Numbered from the stretch's first letter, positions 1-8,649 are shown. The stretch is DNA of 64,000 nucleotides from Streptomyces pacificus (GCF_011766325.1 NZ_BLLG01000001.1:186001-250000); one strand, 5' to 3'. Notes: generated by a model not told the origin, from the letters alone. Translations and numbers: made by a program.

Positions 1-66
1 CTCGGCTGGGCCTACGGTGCCCCGGCGGTCGAGCGCTGGAACGACACCGGGCATCTCGGCACCTGA
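1..66 (+). CDS. C-terminal end of an unidentified protein (partial)
   Basis: An open frame runs from the first base of the window to a TGA at 64-66, giving 22 codons that end ERWNDTGHLGT. The 5' part lies outside the window. Codon use fits Streptomyces (nearly every third base is G or C). Too little is visible to name a family. It converges on the minus-strand TPR regulator, whose stop begins only 8 bases further on, so the two genes have almost no space between them. Confidence 0.5.
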   Translation, partial: LGWAYGAPAVERWNDTGHLGT

Positions 67-73
67 ACCGCCC

Positions 74-1576
74 TCAGACCCGCAGCGGCGCCGCTGCGGC
101 CATATGGCGGTCCAGGAACGCCGCCACACCGGCCGCGCTCCGGCGCGGTCCGAGCACCCGCGCCGTGTCGGCGAGCATCGCCCGGATGCGGGTGGACTCG
201 ACATCGCCCTCCAGGGCGTCGAGCACCCGCTCGCCCATCGCGGCCGCCTCGGCGGGGGCGTCGGCGCGGGCGAGGTCCGCGGCGAGCTGAGCCCGGTAGA
301 GCGCGAGGTTGCGGGCGAAGTGCGGGTCCTGGAGCACCGCGGCCCGCTGCGCGTGGCGGGCGGCGCGAGCCCAGTCGCCGAGCGCGGACCAGCACTGCGC
401 CTCCAGCACCTGGAGTTCCGGCTCGCCGAAGAAGGACATCCACTCCGGGTCCGAGTCCGAAGGGCCCCGGCCGAAGAGCGTATGGGCGCGCGACAGCGCG
501 CGCTCGCAGCCGGCGCGGTCGCCCAGACCGGCCCAGGCGCCCGCCTCACGCAGGGAGAGCAGGCTCAGCAGCCGGTCCGAACCGAGCTGCCCCGACGCGC
601 GCTGCCCCGCCTGGGCGGCGCGCACCGCTTCCCGGTGCCGGCCGGCGTCCCGGGCGAGGAAGGAGGTGTTGCAGAAGGCGTGCGCCTCCAGTGCCGCGTC
701 GCCGGCGAGGCGTGCGGTCGCCAGTGCCTCGGCGTAGTGGGAGCGGGCGTCCTGCAGCCGGCCCGAGTCATGGGCGAGCCAGCCGACGGAGATGGCGAGT
801 TCGCCCGCGCCCGCGGCCAGCCGCTCGGCGGTCGAGCCGCGGGTGGTGGCACCGGCGTCCAGCAGTGCGAAGGCGGCGCGGAGCGGCTGCGCGGCCCGCC
901 GGTAGAGTCCGTCGGCGCCGTGCCGGTCGTCGAGTAGCCGGATCTGCCGCACCGCGGCCTCCACGGCACTCACCTCAGAGGTGCCGATCCGCTGCCGGGG
1001 CAGGCCGGAAAGCAGGGCTTCGGCGCCGGGCAGGGGCCCGAACCCCAGGGAGGCGGCCGCCGCGGTGGCGGTTCCGCCGGTGATGAACGCGCGACGCAGC
1101 ACGTCGCTCTCCTCGTCGCTGTAGGTGCTGAATGTGCTGTTGGGTCTGAAGGTGCTGAAGGTGCTGAAGGCGCTGTTGGTGCTGTTGGTGCTGCAGAAGC
1201 TGAAGGTGCTGCCAGAGCCGTGAGCACCCTGGGCGCCGGTGCCGCCGGTGCCGCCGGTGCCTTCAGTGGTGCTGTACGGCTCCGTGGCCCGTGGCGTCCG
1301 CCCGCGGGCCGCGCGGCCCCGTACCGCCTCGCGGGCGGAGAACCCGAGATCCGCCAGCGTCAGGCCGGGGAACATATGGCCGAAGACCCGCTCGTACGCA
1401 TAGTTGGGACAGCGGATCTCACCCGCCTCGACCCGGCCGACGTAACGTGCGTCACAGGCCACCTGTTCGCCGATCTCCCGCGCCGCGCGACGGACCAGCG
1501 CGGCGAACTCGCCGGGCGAGCGCTGTCCCCGCAGCTGCCGGAACCTGAGGTTGGGAACTGCCCGTGACGACGCCAT
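74..1576 (-). CDS. TPR-type regulatory protein with an HTH-like N-terminus
   Basis: A 500-residue protein. The first ~70 residues (RFRQLRGQRSPGEFAALVRR onward, then YVGRVEAGEIRCPNY) resemble the N-termini of Streptomyces regulators with a degenerate XRE-like helix-turn-helix. Residues ~190 to the end are helical repeats rich in Ala/Leu with TPR character, for example GRLQDARSHYAEALATARLA. Between them is a low-complexity linker rich in Ser, Thr and Phe, encoded by a decayed repeat near 1135-1265. The ATG at 1576 is chosen because AGGAGAGG lies about 8 bases upstream; an in-frame extension further upstream exists but has no comparable site. A cytoplasmic regulator of development or secondary metabolism is likely by analogy with NsdA-type TPR proteins, but the target is unknown. 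Confidence 0.75.
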   Translation of the reverse strand: MASSRAVPNLRFRQLRGQRSPGEFAALVRRAAREIGEQVACDARYVGRVEAGEIRCPNYAYERVFGHMFPGLTLADLGFSAREAVRGRAARGRTPRATEPYSTTEGTGGTGGTGAQGAHGSGSTFSFCSTNSTNSAFSTFSTFRPNSTFSTYSDEESDVLRRAFITGGTATAAAASLGFGPLPGAEALLSGLPRQRIGTSEVSAVEAAVRQIRLLDDRHGADGLYRRAAQPLRAAFALLDAGATTRGSTAERLAAGAGELAISVGWLAHDSGRLQDARSHYAEALATARLAGDAALEAHAFCNTSFLARDAGRHREAVRAAQAGQRASGQLGSDRLLSLLSLREAGAWAGLGDRAGCERALSRAHTLFGRGPSDSDPEWMSFFGEPELQVLEAQCWSALGDWARAARHAQRAAVLQDPHFARNLALYRAQLAADLARADAPAEAAAMGERVLDALEGDVESTRIRAMLADTARVLGPRRSAAGVAAFLDRHMAAAAPLRV

Positions 1577-1850
1577 GGCCGAGCCCTCTCCTGTGCCACT
1601 CCCGGAGCCCTCCCGAGTCGTTCCGGACGCGGGACGCCTGGCTCCGGCGGAGGAAGAACGTACCTGCTGTGACGGGGCCACCATGCAGCGTTTGACTATA
1701 AAAGGGACATCTCGCCCGCAATCTGCCATGAACTGCCACCCTTTGCGGCGGCGTGCCGCCGTAGCCCTTGACGCCGGCCTGCGTTGAACCACCCGGGGAC
1801 GCGGCGCGCGCCCCTGCTCGGCGAGGAGGGTTCCCTTGTTGGAGGTCGGC

Positions 1851-2333
1851 ATGGAGACCAGCGGTGGCTCACGGACGAGTGCCCAGCACCTGCCCACCCA
1901 GGATCACAGCCTGGCACCCGGCCCGGACGTACCGGGACCCGGGGGGCCGGAGGGGCCCTGCGATCTGGTGACGGTGCCCGCCCGGCAGGGCCTTGAGGCG
2001 GTGGACATCCTGCGCCGCGGCGGCGCCCCCGTCGTCGGCCCCGTGCTCCACGACGGCAGTGGGGACACCCTCGGCTTCCTGGTGCCGCCCGGTACGGCCG
2101 CGGGCTGGGACATGCCGGGGAGTGCGTGCACGGAGACGTCGGGCCGTGGCATCCGGATCCCCCGTGCCTCCGCGGAGGGACCGGTGGAACCTGCCGCGGG
2201 GCTCTCGCCGGCGGGCCCCGACTGGCTGCTGCCCCCCGGTGACACGGGCCAGGTGCCGCTCACCGACCCGGTGATACTCCGCGAGGCCCTGGGCGAGGCG
2301 GCCCGCATGATCGAGGCCGCGGACAGTATCTAG
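1851..2333 (+). CDS. Conserved Streptomyces hypothetical protein
   Basis: A 160-residue protein divergent from the TPR regulator. It begins METSGGSRTS; the ATG at 1851 has GGAGG five bases upstream, which beats the TTG at 1836. It contains the block LVTVPARQGLEAVDILRRGG followed by GPVLHDGSGDTLGFLVPPGT and ends DPVILREALGEAARMIEAA. I recognise this pattern from Streptomyces proteins sometimes annotated as related to bifunctional DNA primase/polymerase N-terminal domains, but the catalytic acidic residues of a primase cannot be picked out here. No signal peptide or membrane segment is visible. Function unknown. Confidence 0.7.
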   Translation: METSGGSRTSAQHLPTQDHSLAPGPDVPGPGGPEGPCDLVTVPARQGLEAVDILRRGGAPVVGPVLHDGSGDTLGFLVPPGTAAGWDMPGSACTETSGRGIRIPRASAEGPVEPAAGLSPAGPDWLLPPGDTGQVPLTDPVILREALGEAARMIEAADSI

Positions 2334-2557
2334 TGCCGCGTCGGGCGGGGTCTGCCCGTCAGCAGCGGCGCGGCGTGCGCTGCGCTGCGCTGCGGTGCAC
2401 GGCAAGGCGCCGGATCGGCCTCGCAGCGGGCCCACTCGGCCGATTCGGCCGGGGCCGGACCCCACGCGGGCGGGCGCAAGACCGCGGCCGTCCGCCCCGC
2501 GGGCATCCGCCGCACCGTGTGTACGCGGCCGCCCCGGCGCCCGCCGATAATGAGCGG

Positions 2558-3424
2558 GTGGCGAGAAACAGGCAGCGCGGTCGGTCCGGGGCGGCGGAAG
2601 GGGTGGTCGAGGCCGTGGACGGTGGGCTCGCCGAGCTGATCCCCGACCGCGATCGGCCCCGCGGCTGGACCCTGCTGATCGACGGGGCCCCGCAGTCCCA
2701 CGTGGACCTGGACGACCCGGCCCTGCTGACCTTCGAGTACCAGCGCCGCCTCGGTCACGTCGCCGACACCGCCGCACCCGCGGGCCGGCCGTTGCGCGCC
2801 GTCCACCTCGGTGGTGGCGCGTTCACCCTCGCGCGGTACCTCGCGGCGACCCGTCCGCGCTCCACCCAGCAGATCGTCGAGGTGGACGGACGCCTCGTAG
2901 CGCTCGTCCGGGACCGGCTGCCGCTCGACCCGGGTGCCCGGATACGGGTCCGCTCCGTCGACGCCCGGACCGGGCTCGGCAGGCTTCCCGACGGCTGGGC
3001 CGATCTCGTCGTCGCCGATGTCTTCAGCGGTGCGCGCACCCCCGCGCACCTCACCAGCACCGAGTTCCTGGCGGAGGTGCGCCGGGTGCTGAAGCCCGGC
3101 GGGACCTACGCCGCCAATCTCGCGGACGGCCACCCGCTCGCCCATCTGCGCGGGCAGATCGCCACGGCCGCGACCGTGTTCCCCGAGCTCGCCCTCGTCG
3201 CCGACCCGGCCGTACTGCGCGGCCGCCGCTTCGGCAACGCCGTGCTGGCGGGCTCGGATCGGCCCCTGCCCGTGGCGGAACTGACCCGCCGGGTGGCGGG
3301 CGACCCGCACGCCGGACGGGTCGAGTACGGCAGGGCGCTCACGGACTTCGCCGGCGGCGCGGCCGCCGTCACCGACGCGGCCGCCAAGCCCTCGCCGGTA
3401 CCGCCGTCCTCCGTCTTCCGCTGA
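2558..3424 (+). CDS. Spermidine-synthase-like SAM-dependent methyltransferase
   Basis: A 288-residue protein with a class I methyltransferase core: the SAM-binding glycine motif lies in RAVHLGGGAFTLARYLA, the acidic residue ending strand 2 in QQIVEVDGRLVALVRDR, and the post-core strand in WADLVVADVFSGARTP, followed by EVRRVLKPGGTYAANLAD. This is the layout of spermidine synthase (SpeE) relatives in actinobacteria, many of which lack a demonstrated polyamine activity. The GTG at 2558 (MARNRQRGRS) is preferred over the longer frame from 2333, because that upstream stretch is arginine-rich and looks non-coding; the ribosome site is weak. A polyamine or other small-molecule transferase role is inferred only from the fold. 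Confidence 0.75.
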   Translation: MARNRQRGRSGAAEGVVEAVDGGLAELIPDRDRPRGWTLLIDGAPQSHVDLDDPALLTFEYQRRLGHVADTAAPAGRPLRAVHLGGGAFTLARYLAATRPRSTQQIVEVDGRLVALVRDRLPLDPGARIRVRSVDARTGLGRLPDGWADLVVADVFSGARTPAHLTSTEFLAEVRRVLKPGGTYAANLADGHPLAHLRGQIATAATVFPELALVADPAVLRGRRFGNAVLAGSDRPLPVAELTRRVAGDPHAGRVEYGRALTDFAGGAAAVTDAAAKPSPVPPSSVFR

Positions 3425-3551
3425 GTCCCCCGCTCGTGCCGGGCCTGCTGTAACCGCCGGGCTCCCGACGGCCCCCGTCGACTCCGCCGTCGCCGGTCGG
3501 AAGCGGGGCGTTCGGCCCTTGGCCGGCCGAACCAGGGCCGATCCGAAACAA

Positions 3552-3591
3552 GATCGGCCGGTGACCTGCTTCCCCAGGTCACCGGCCGATC
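3552..3591. terminator. Perfect 17-bp inverted repeat, bidirectional terminator
   Basis: Bases 3552-3568 and 3575-3591 are exact reverse complements separated by six bases. The hairpin lies just downstream of tRNA-His on the minus strand and about 130 bases downstream of the methyltransferase gene on the plus strand, so it can serve both. As is usual in Streptomyces there is no long T-run. Confidence 0.75.
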
Positions 3592-3597
3592 GTTCAG

Positions 3598-3671
3598 GGT
3601 GAGTGACGGGACTCGAACCCGCGACATCCTGGACCACAACCAGGTGCTCTACCAGCTGAGCTACACCCACC
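3598..3671 (-). tRNA. tRNA-His (GTG anticodon)
   Basis: Read on the minus strand the sequence folds as a complete cloverleaf. The acceptor stem GTGGGTG pairs with CACTCAC, the D arm contains AGCTGGTAGA, the anticodon arm CCTGG-TTGTGGT-CCAGG presents GTG, and the T arm contains GGTTCGAGTCC. An extra G at the 5' end faces C at the discriminator position, the hallmark of tRNA-His. CCA is not encoded. Confidence 0.95.
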
Positions 3672-4332
3672 GCGACCGGTCGTTCCTCCGACCGGCCGAG
3701 AAAAAGTGTACAGGGTCCGAGAGGGTGCTCGCGCCCGTGTTTCCGGCGGTTCGGCACAGGGCCCGCCGCCTGGCCTTACGGACCGCGGGGCACTCCGCCC
3801 GACGTGGGAGGTGCGGCCCGGCCGCGCCTGCTCCGTACGTCCCCCGGCGCAGCGGCGGGGAGTCGCCTGCCGCCTGCGCCGGGCCTCGGTCGGCCCGTGC
3901 GGGGGCCCGGGTGTGAGGGCGACCGGCCGCCTGCGGGCGCGTCGCGCGGCCGGGGTGCCGGGGTGCCGGGGTGCCGGGTGCAGGGGAAATGCCTGGGTGC
4001 CGGGTTCTCGCAGACGGGTGGAGGCGGTCGGCGTGCTCGCCTCAGACAGGCCGTGGACGGCTCGCCGCGTACCGGGGTGCCGCCTACCAGGCGTGGGCGT
4101 GGGCGTGCCGGACGTCCGGAACCGGGCCGCGGGGGATTCCACCCGGATGCCGTCCCGGTGCCTTGTGGGCCCGGCCGACGATGCCGCCGACGAGGAGGCG
4201 CCCCGGCGTGGCGCGCCGGGATGCGGCCGGGACCGGTGGGACATCGCAGGAACGGGTGCAGGCATACATACCCCCCACCTGCCCCGGTCCGGGGGCTGGA
4301 TCACACGGCCCCGGTCCGGACCCCCGGGCCCG
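3672..4332. other. Gene-free G+C-rich interval
   Basis: No convincing gene lies here; the open frames on both strands are arginine/proline-rich and lack ribosome sites. A short tandem of GGGGTGCC occurs near 3950-3980. The interval separates the promoter side of tRNA-His from the 3' end of orn. Confidence 0.6.
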
Positions 4333-4358
4333 TGCGGGGCGTCGGCCGACGCCCCGCA
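4333..4358 (-). terminator. Terminator of the adpA-orn unit
   Basis: A perfect 26-base palindrome (11-base G+C-rich arms around GGCC) begins 12 bases beyond the orn stop codon, in the expected position for a transcription terminator. Confidence 0.7.
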
Positions 4359-4370
4359 GCCCTGCGCGGG

Positions 4371-4976
4371 TCACTGCGGCGCGGATACCACGTGGCGCGC
4401 CGCGATCGTCTTGGCGGTGTCCGAGTCCGGGCCGGGATCCGGGACGAAGATCGCCTCTCGGTAGTAGCGCAACTCCGCGATCGATTCCCTGATGTCGGCG
4501 AGCGCCCGGTGGTTGCCGTTCTTCTCGGGACTGTTGAAGTACGCCCTCGGGTACCAGCGGCGGGCCAGCTCCTTGACCGAGGAGACATCGACGATCCGGT
4601 AATGGAGGTACTCCTCCACCCTCGGCATGTCGCGGAGCAGGAAGCCTCGGTCGGTACCGACCGAGTTCCCGCACAGCGGAGCCCTGCCCGGTTCCTTGAC
4701 GTGCTCACGCACGTAGGTGAGGACCTGCTCCTCGGCGTCGGCCAGGGTGGTCCCGGCCGCGAGTTCGCCGAGGAGGCCCGAGGCGGTGTGCATCTGCCGC
4801 ACCACCTCGGGCATGGTCTCCAGCGCCGAGTCCGGAGGGCGGATCACGATGTCCACCCCTTCACCGAGCACGTTCAGTTCCGAGTCGGTGACCAGCGCGG
4901 CCACCTCGATGAGTGCGTCGTCGGCCAGCGAGAGCCCGGTCATCTCGCAGTCGATCCACACCATGCGATCGTTCAT
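4371..4976 (-). CDS. orn: Oligoribonuclease
   Basis: A 201-residue 3'-5' exoribonuclease of the DEDDh family that degrades 2-5 nt RNAs and linear dinucleotides such as pGpG left by c-di-GMP breakdown. The catalytic set is visible: WIDCEMTG (Asp and Glu) near the N-terminus, the internal Asp in SVGTDRGFLL, and NHRALADIRESI carrying the catalytic His and last Asp. The ATG at 4976 gives the expected MNDRMVWIDCEMTG start. It lies 10 bases after the restored adpA stop; the adpA-orn order is conserved in Streptomyces, and known orn transcripts come both from its own promoter and from adpA readthrough. Mutants in other streptomycetes grow slowly and develop poorly. Confidence 0.95.
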   Translation of the reverse strand: MNDRMVWIDCEMTGLSLADDALIEVAALVTDSELNVLGEGVDIVIRPPDSALETMPEVVRQMHTASGLLGELAAGTTLADAEEQVLTYVREHVKEPGRAPLCGNSVGTDRGFLLRDMPRVEEYLHYRIVDVSSVKELARRWYPRAYFNSPEKNGNHRALADIRESIAELRYYREAIFVPDPGPDSDTAKTIAARHVVSAPQ

Positions 4977-4986
4977 GCGTCCTACC

Positions 4987-6184
4987 CTATGGCGCACTCC
5001 GCTGGCCGGGGAGCGCCGGGCGGCCCTGGGCGTAGGCGTCCGGGCCGGGCCTGGCCGGTTCCGGGGAACCGTGGGACGCGGCTATCGCGGCCTGAGGCCT
5101 TCTCGTGTGCCCCGGGGGCATCCGGTCGGGCATGACGGGCTGCTCGGCCGCGGACGCCACCGGCTCGCCCCCCGGGCGTCTGGCCCGGTAGGCCGCCCGG
5201 TACGCAGCCGGGGAGGAACCCAGCTGGCGGCGGAAGTGCCCGCGCAGCGCCACCGGGGAGCGGAAGCCGCAACGCCCCGCGACCTCGTCGACCGAGTAGT
5301 CGGAGGTCTCGAGCAGCCGCTGCGCCTGCAGCACCCGCTGGGTGATCAGCCACTGCAGGGGAGCGCTTCCGGTGAGTGAGCGGAACCTGCGGTCGAAGGT
5401 TCCGTCTGCTCATATACGCACGGGCCGCCAGCGTCTCCACGTCGAACTGCTCGTGGAGGTGCTCCAGTGCCCAGGCCACGACTTCGGCGAGCGGGTCGGA
5501 GCCGATCTCCTCGGGTAAAGACCTGTCGAGGTAGCGCTCCTGACCGCCGCTGCGCCGCGGTGGGACGACCAGCCGGCGGGCCAGCGCTCCGGCGGCATCG
5601 GCCCCGTGGTCCGACCGCACGATGTGCAGGCAGAGGTCGATGCCGGCCGCCGTGCCGGCGGAGGTGAGGACGTCGCCGTCGTCGACGAAGAGCTCCCGCG
5701 GGTCCACATGGACCGACGGATAGCGCTTGGCGAGCGTCGGCGCGTACATCCAGTGTGTGGTCGCCGGGCGGCTGTCCAGCAGCCCCGCGGCGGCCAGTAC
5801 GAACGCCCCGGTGCACAGCCCCACGATGCGGGCGCCCTCCTCGTGGGCGCGTCGCAGGGCCTCCAGGGCCTCCGGCGGCGGTGGTGAGGTGATGGACCGC
5901 CAGGCCGGCACGACGACCGTGCCCGCTCTGCCGATCGCCTCCAGCCCGTAGGGCGCGGTGAGTTCAAGTCCCCCTGTGGTCCGCAGGGGGCCCTCCTCGC
6001 CGGCGCATACGAGCAGCCGGTAGCGAGGAACTCCGGCGTCCTGCCGGTCGATTCCGAACACCGAGAGCGGAATGGAGCTCTCGAAGATGGGACCGCCGCT
6101 GAACAGCAGCACTGCCACCACTTCCCTGCGGCGGCGCCCGGACAGCTTCCTCACAGCCTCCGGCGCGGCGGAGTCCTGACTCAT
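4987..6184 (-). pseudogene. adpA: adpA (bldH), AraC-family developmental master regulator, broken by one-base frameshift
   Basis: Codons 1-261 encode the DJ-1/GATase-like dimerisation domain (VAVLLFSGGPIFESSIPLSV, VGLCTGAFVLAAAGLLDSRP) almost exactly as in known AdpA. At codon 262 the frame fails: the bases after AGC AGA CGG read AACC where ACC TTC GAC CGC is expected. Dropping one A (plus-strand T at 5400 or 5401) restores TFDRRFRSLTGSAPLQWLIT, the two AraC helix-turn-helix motifs (SVDEVAGRCGFRSPVALRGH) and a stop at 4987. The repaired protein is 398 residues, the length I recall for S. coelicolor AdpA. Codon 223 is TTA (plus 5516-5518), so translation depends on the bldA tRNA. As written, the product would have no DNA-binding domain. 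A sequencing indel and a real mutation are both possible. Confidence 0.9.
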
Positions 6185-6570
6185 GACGCTAAGCCCCCCT
6201 CGGTGTTCGCGTCTCCCCGTTCTTGTCGGGCCTGTCGCTCCTGCACGTTTCCCCTCGGTTCTGCACGAGTCCCCAGACTTCGATACTCATGATCGAATCT
6301 ACTGCGTCCCGTGGTGCCGGCGTGACAAGTTCCGGAATCGGCACATTGTCGACAAGGCAACTTGGCGTAAAGCATTCGATCACGAAGCGTGGCATCCGGA
6401 GGCCGCGCAGGGAAGTGCGCGACGCGTGCATGGCCCATCCCCATGGGGTGCGCGGGGCGCACACGGCCGCTTCCTTGCAGGTGGCACGGGGGGTGACGGG
6501 CCTTTTCCCCAAGGGGGGCCCGGGGCGGTGAAGTTGGCCGAAAATGTATGGGTGTGTGCGTGCGAATCCG
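6185..6570 (-). promoter_or_regulatory. adpA upstream control region
   Basis: This 386-base interval upstream of adpA is visibly less G+C-rich than its surroundings around 6280-6390 and holds a 10-base palindrome TTGTCGACAA at 6346-6355 and the element TTGGCGTAAAG at 6364-6374, close to the AdpA operator consensus TGGCSNGWWY. Known adpA genes are autorepressed and receive several other regulators in a long upstream region, so this is the likely control region; no individual site can be assigned with certainty. Confidence 0.5.
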
Positions 6571-7128
6571 TCAGTCCCGGGCGGTGCGCCGTGCTCGACG
6601 GCCCCCTCCCCGGCGGCCTCCGCCCCGCCGCCCCCTCGGCCCGGCGGGGCGCGGAGGCGCCGGAGCGGACCGGCGCATCAGCTCGTTGCAGGCCCCGGTC
6701 ACGGCGGCCAGGCCGGCCGCGGCCGCGATGGCGCCGCCGACGGATGCGCCGTACGCCACCAGAACGGCCGGGACGACCGCGCAGCAGAAAGTTGCCCATC
6801 GAACCATTTCGGCCGCGGCGTCGTGCGCCGGCGTGCGGGCGGAGACGGCCGCGTGCTCTTGGGGACCGTCACCGGTGCCACCCGTGGGTACGGCACGGGT
6901 GCCACCGGTGCCATACCTGTCACGGGTGTCACGGGTGTCACGGGTGCCACGGATGGCGGGCTCGGTGGGGCCGACCGGGTCGTTGCCGCTTGTGCGAGGT
7001 GCCGGCCTGCCGGGTGCGGTGGCCGCTGCCCGGTGTGCGGCAGCCGTCCGACGCGCCCTGCGGCGGCCCCGTGGGGGAGTTCGGCCCGGGGGCGGAACAA
7101 AGGTGCGGGCGGCCGAGTATGCGGGCAT
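6571..7128 (-). CDS. Small membrane protein with a long basic/low-complexity N-terminus
   Basis: A 185-residue protein upstream of, and in the same direction as, adpA. The ATG at 7128 has AGGAG six bases upstream. Residues 1-105 are Arg/Pro/Gly/Thr-rich, including three GTRDTRDTRD-like repeats. Residues ~108-152 (MVRWATFCCAVVPAVLVAYG, then GAIAAAAGLAAVTGACNELM) form two hydrophobic helices with a short turn, followed by a strongly basic tail. A shorter start at MVRWATF (6807) would leave a compact two-helix membrane protein and cannot be excluded. No recognised family; a conserved short membrane protein upstream of adpA would fit. Confidence 0.55.
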   Translation of the reverse strand: MPAYSAARTFVPPPGRTPPRGRRRARRTAAAHRAAATAPGRPAPRTSGNDPVGPTEPAIRGTRDTRDTRDRYGTGGTRAVPTGGTGDGPQEHAAVSARTPAHDAAAEMVRWATFCCAVVPAVLVAYGASVGGAIAAAAGLAAVTGACNELMRRSAPAPPRPAGPRGRRGGGRRGGGRRARRTARD

Positions 7129-7140
7129 GGAAGCTCCTGA

Positions 7141-7177
7141 GGACGGGACGGGACGGGACGGGACGGGACGGGACGGG
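7141..7177. repeat. GGACG pentamer array, seven copies
   Basis: Seven uninterrupted copies of GGACG followed by GG lie immediately upstream of the ribosome site of the minus-strand membrane-protein gene. On that strand they read CGTCC, placing the array in the 5' leader. Confidence 0.9.
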
Positions 7178-7695
7178 TGCGGTGGCGTGTTGGCGGTGTG
7201 GAACGGGGCGGCGGGCAGGGGGCGGAGGGGGCGCGCCCAGGCGGCGGCGAGTCCGATTCGCCCTCGGGTGGCGGGGGTTCGCCGATGCGGGTGCCTGAGA
7301 CCGGCGAGGGGCCAACGAGCAGCGCGGCCGTCCGGTCACCGCCGCGGACTTCCTCCCGCGGTTCGCCGGGTCTGCGGCCGTCTCCGGTGTCCGGTCGCCC
7401 GCCCCGGCACCCCGTCGGGAACCCGCGGTGCCGGGGGTGCCGGGGGCCGCCCGGCGAAGCCCCTGCGGTGCAGGCGCCATTGCCATACGGAGCGTGCTCG
7501 TGCATGCTCCCTGGGGCGCATGTTCCCTGGCTCGCCGGGAGCGGACGCCCGAGCGCTGGGCGGGCGAGGACGGACTCCGGGCAGGCAAGGAGTGGCGCCG
7601 TACTCTTGGGGTATGGGGTCGGGTAGATGATTCCCGGACAGCGCTCCGCCACCCACCATCACCCTCCCATGAGGATCTGAACGTCGAGACAACCG
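7178..7695. other. Intergenic region between divergent genes
   Basis: No supportable gene. The open frames here are Arg/Pro-rich on both strands without ribosome sites. The region should contain the divergent promoters of the membrane-protein gene and the universal stress protein gene. Confidence 0.5.
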
Positions 7696-8217
7696 ATGGC
7701 CGGTCACGAAACTCCCGAACCCGCGGACCGCAAGCAGGTCGCCGACCCCCTGTCGGATCTGCAGGCGGCGGAAGAGCCGCGCCGCTCCTGCGATCCCGCC
7801 TTCCGGCACGGTGTCGTGGTCGGCTTCGATGGATCGACCTCCAGTGAGCGGGCGCTGGCCTACGCGATCGGCATGGCCAGGCGTTCCGGCTCGGGCCTGA
7901 TCATCGTGCATGTCGCCAACCGTCTGCCCACCACGGTGTGGGCGGGTTGCGAACCGCCCGTCTTCGTCGATGTCCCGGACCACCGCACCGAGGTGCTGGG
8001 ACTCGAACTCGCCTGCGCGGACTACCTCTCCGAGGTGCCCTGGATCCTCGTCGAGCGCGGCGGCGACATCTGCAGCGAACTCGAGGAGGTCGGCCGGGAG
8101 TATGCGGCGGACGCCATCGTGGTCGGCTCCACCCATGGTGTCGTGGGGCGCATTTTCGGCTCGGTCGCCGGGCGGCTGGCTCGCCGTGCGCAGCGCCCCG
8201 TCATCGTCATCCCCTAG
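7696..8217 (+). CDS. Universal stress protein, UspA family
   Basis: A 173-residue single-domain Usp. After a ~38-residue polar N-terminal extension the fold starts with HGVVVGFDGSTSSERALAYA; the C-terminal nucleotide-binding signature is IVVGSTHGVVGRIFGSVAGR (pattern G-x2-G-x9-G-S/T) ending RRAQRPVIVIP. The intact signature suggests ATP binding. Usp proteins act in the cytoplasm in stress and stationary-phase survival by poorly understood means. It is a single gene, convergent with glmS, with a strong hairpin between them. Confidence 0.9.
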   Translation: MAGHETPEPADRKQVADPLSDLQAAEEPRRSCDPAFRHGVVVGFDGSTSSERALAYAIGMARRSGSGLIIVHVANRLPTTVWAGCEPPVFVDVPDHRTEVLGLELACADYLSEVPWILVERGGDICSELEEVGREYAADAIVVGSTHGVVGRIFGSVAGRLARRAQRPVIVIP

Positions 8218-8392
8218 CTCGCAGAGGGCGCACCGGTCCCTTGCGCAGCATCGTTCTCGCAGGTCGGGGCCTGTCGGTAAGGTTTTGACCACCGTCGAGG
8301 CTACTCGCTGGTACAGGGTGGATCGTGCGTTTGTGAAGGGTAGATACGGGTGGCTGGGAATCAGCACCACATGCGCACGAAGGGAGCCCGCC

Positions 8393-8604
8393 GTGGGCAA
8401 GGACGTCGTACGGGCTGCTGTGCGTGTCGATGCTGCTCCCTGCGATCGCCTCGTTCGCCGGGGAGCGACGGGCTGGCCAGGGGCGGCGGCTGGGCCGGCG
8501 CGGTCGCGGGCTTCGCGGCCTGGTACGGCGCCACCGCGGCGCTGGCGCACTGGCCCGCCTTCACCAGGCGAGCCGCGGGCCGGGGTGTGACGGCCACCGG
8601 CTGA
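8393..8604 (+). pseudogene. Possible broken gene for a small membrane protein
   Basis: A GTG at 8393 with AAGGGAG six bases upstream opens MGKDVVRAA, but the frame then turns arginine-rich. A second frame gives LLCVSMLLPAIASFAGE (around 8418-8465) and a third gives WAGAVAGFAAWYGATAALAH then WPAFTRRAAGRGVTATG with a stop at 8604. The two hydrophobic pieces in order, in different frames, look like one short two-helix protein interrupted by two indels. This is a weak call: each piece is short and a G+C-rich sequence can give hydrophobic runs by chance. Confidence 0.3.
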
Positions 8605-8649
8605 GCGGCGGGTCGCCGGCGTGGGCTGCCGGACGCCGGTGACGAAGAA

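Noticed and set aside
3594..4304. A 236-codon minus-strand frame spanning tRNA-His and the gap beyond it
   Set aside because: It runs through the tRNA and has Arg/Pro-rich composition without a plausible start.
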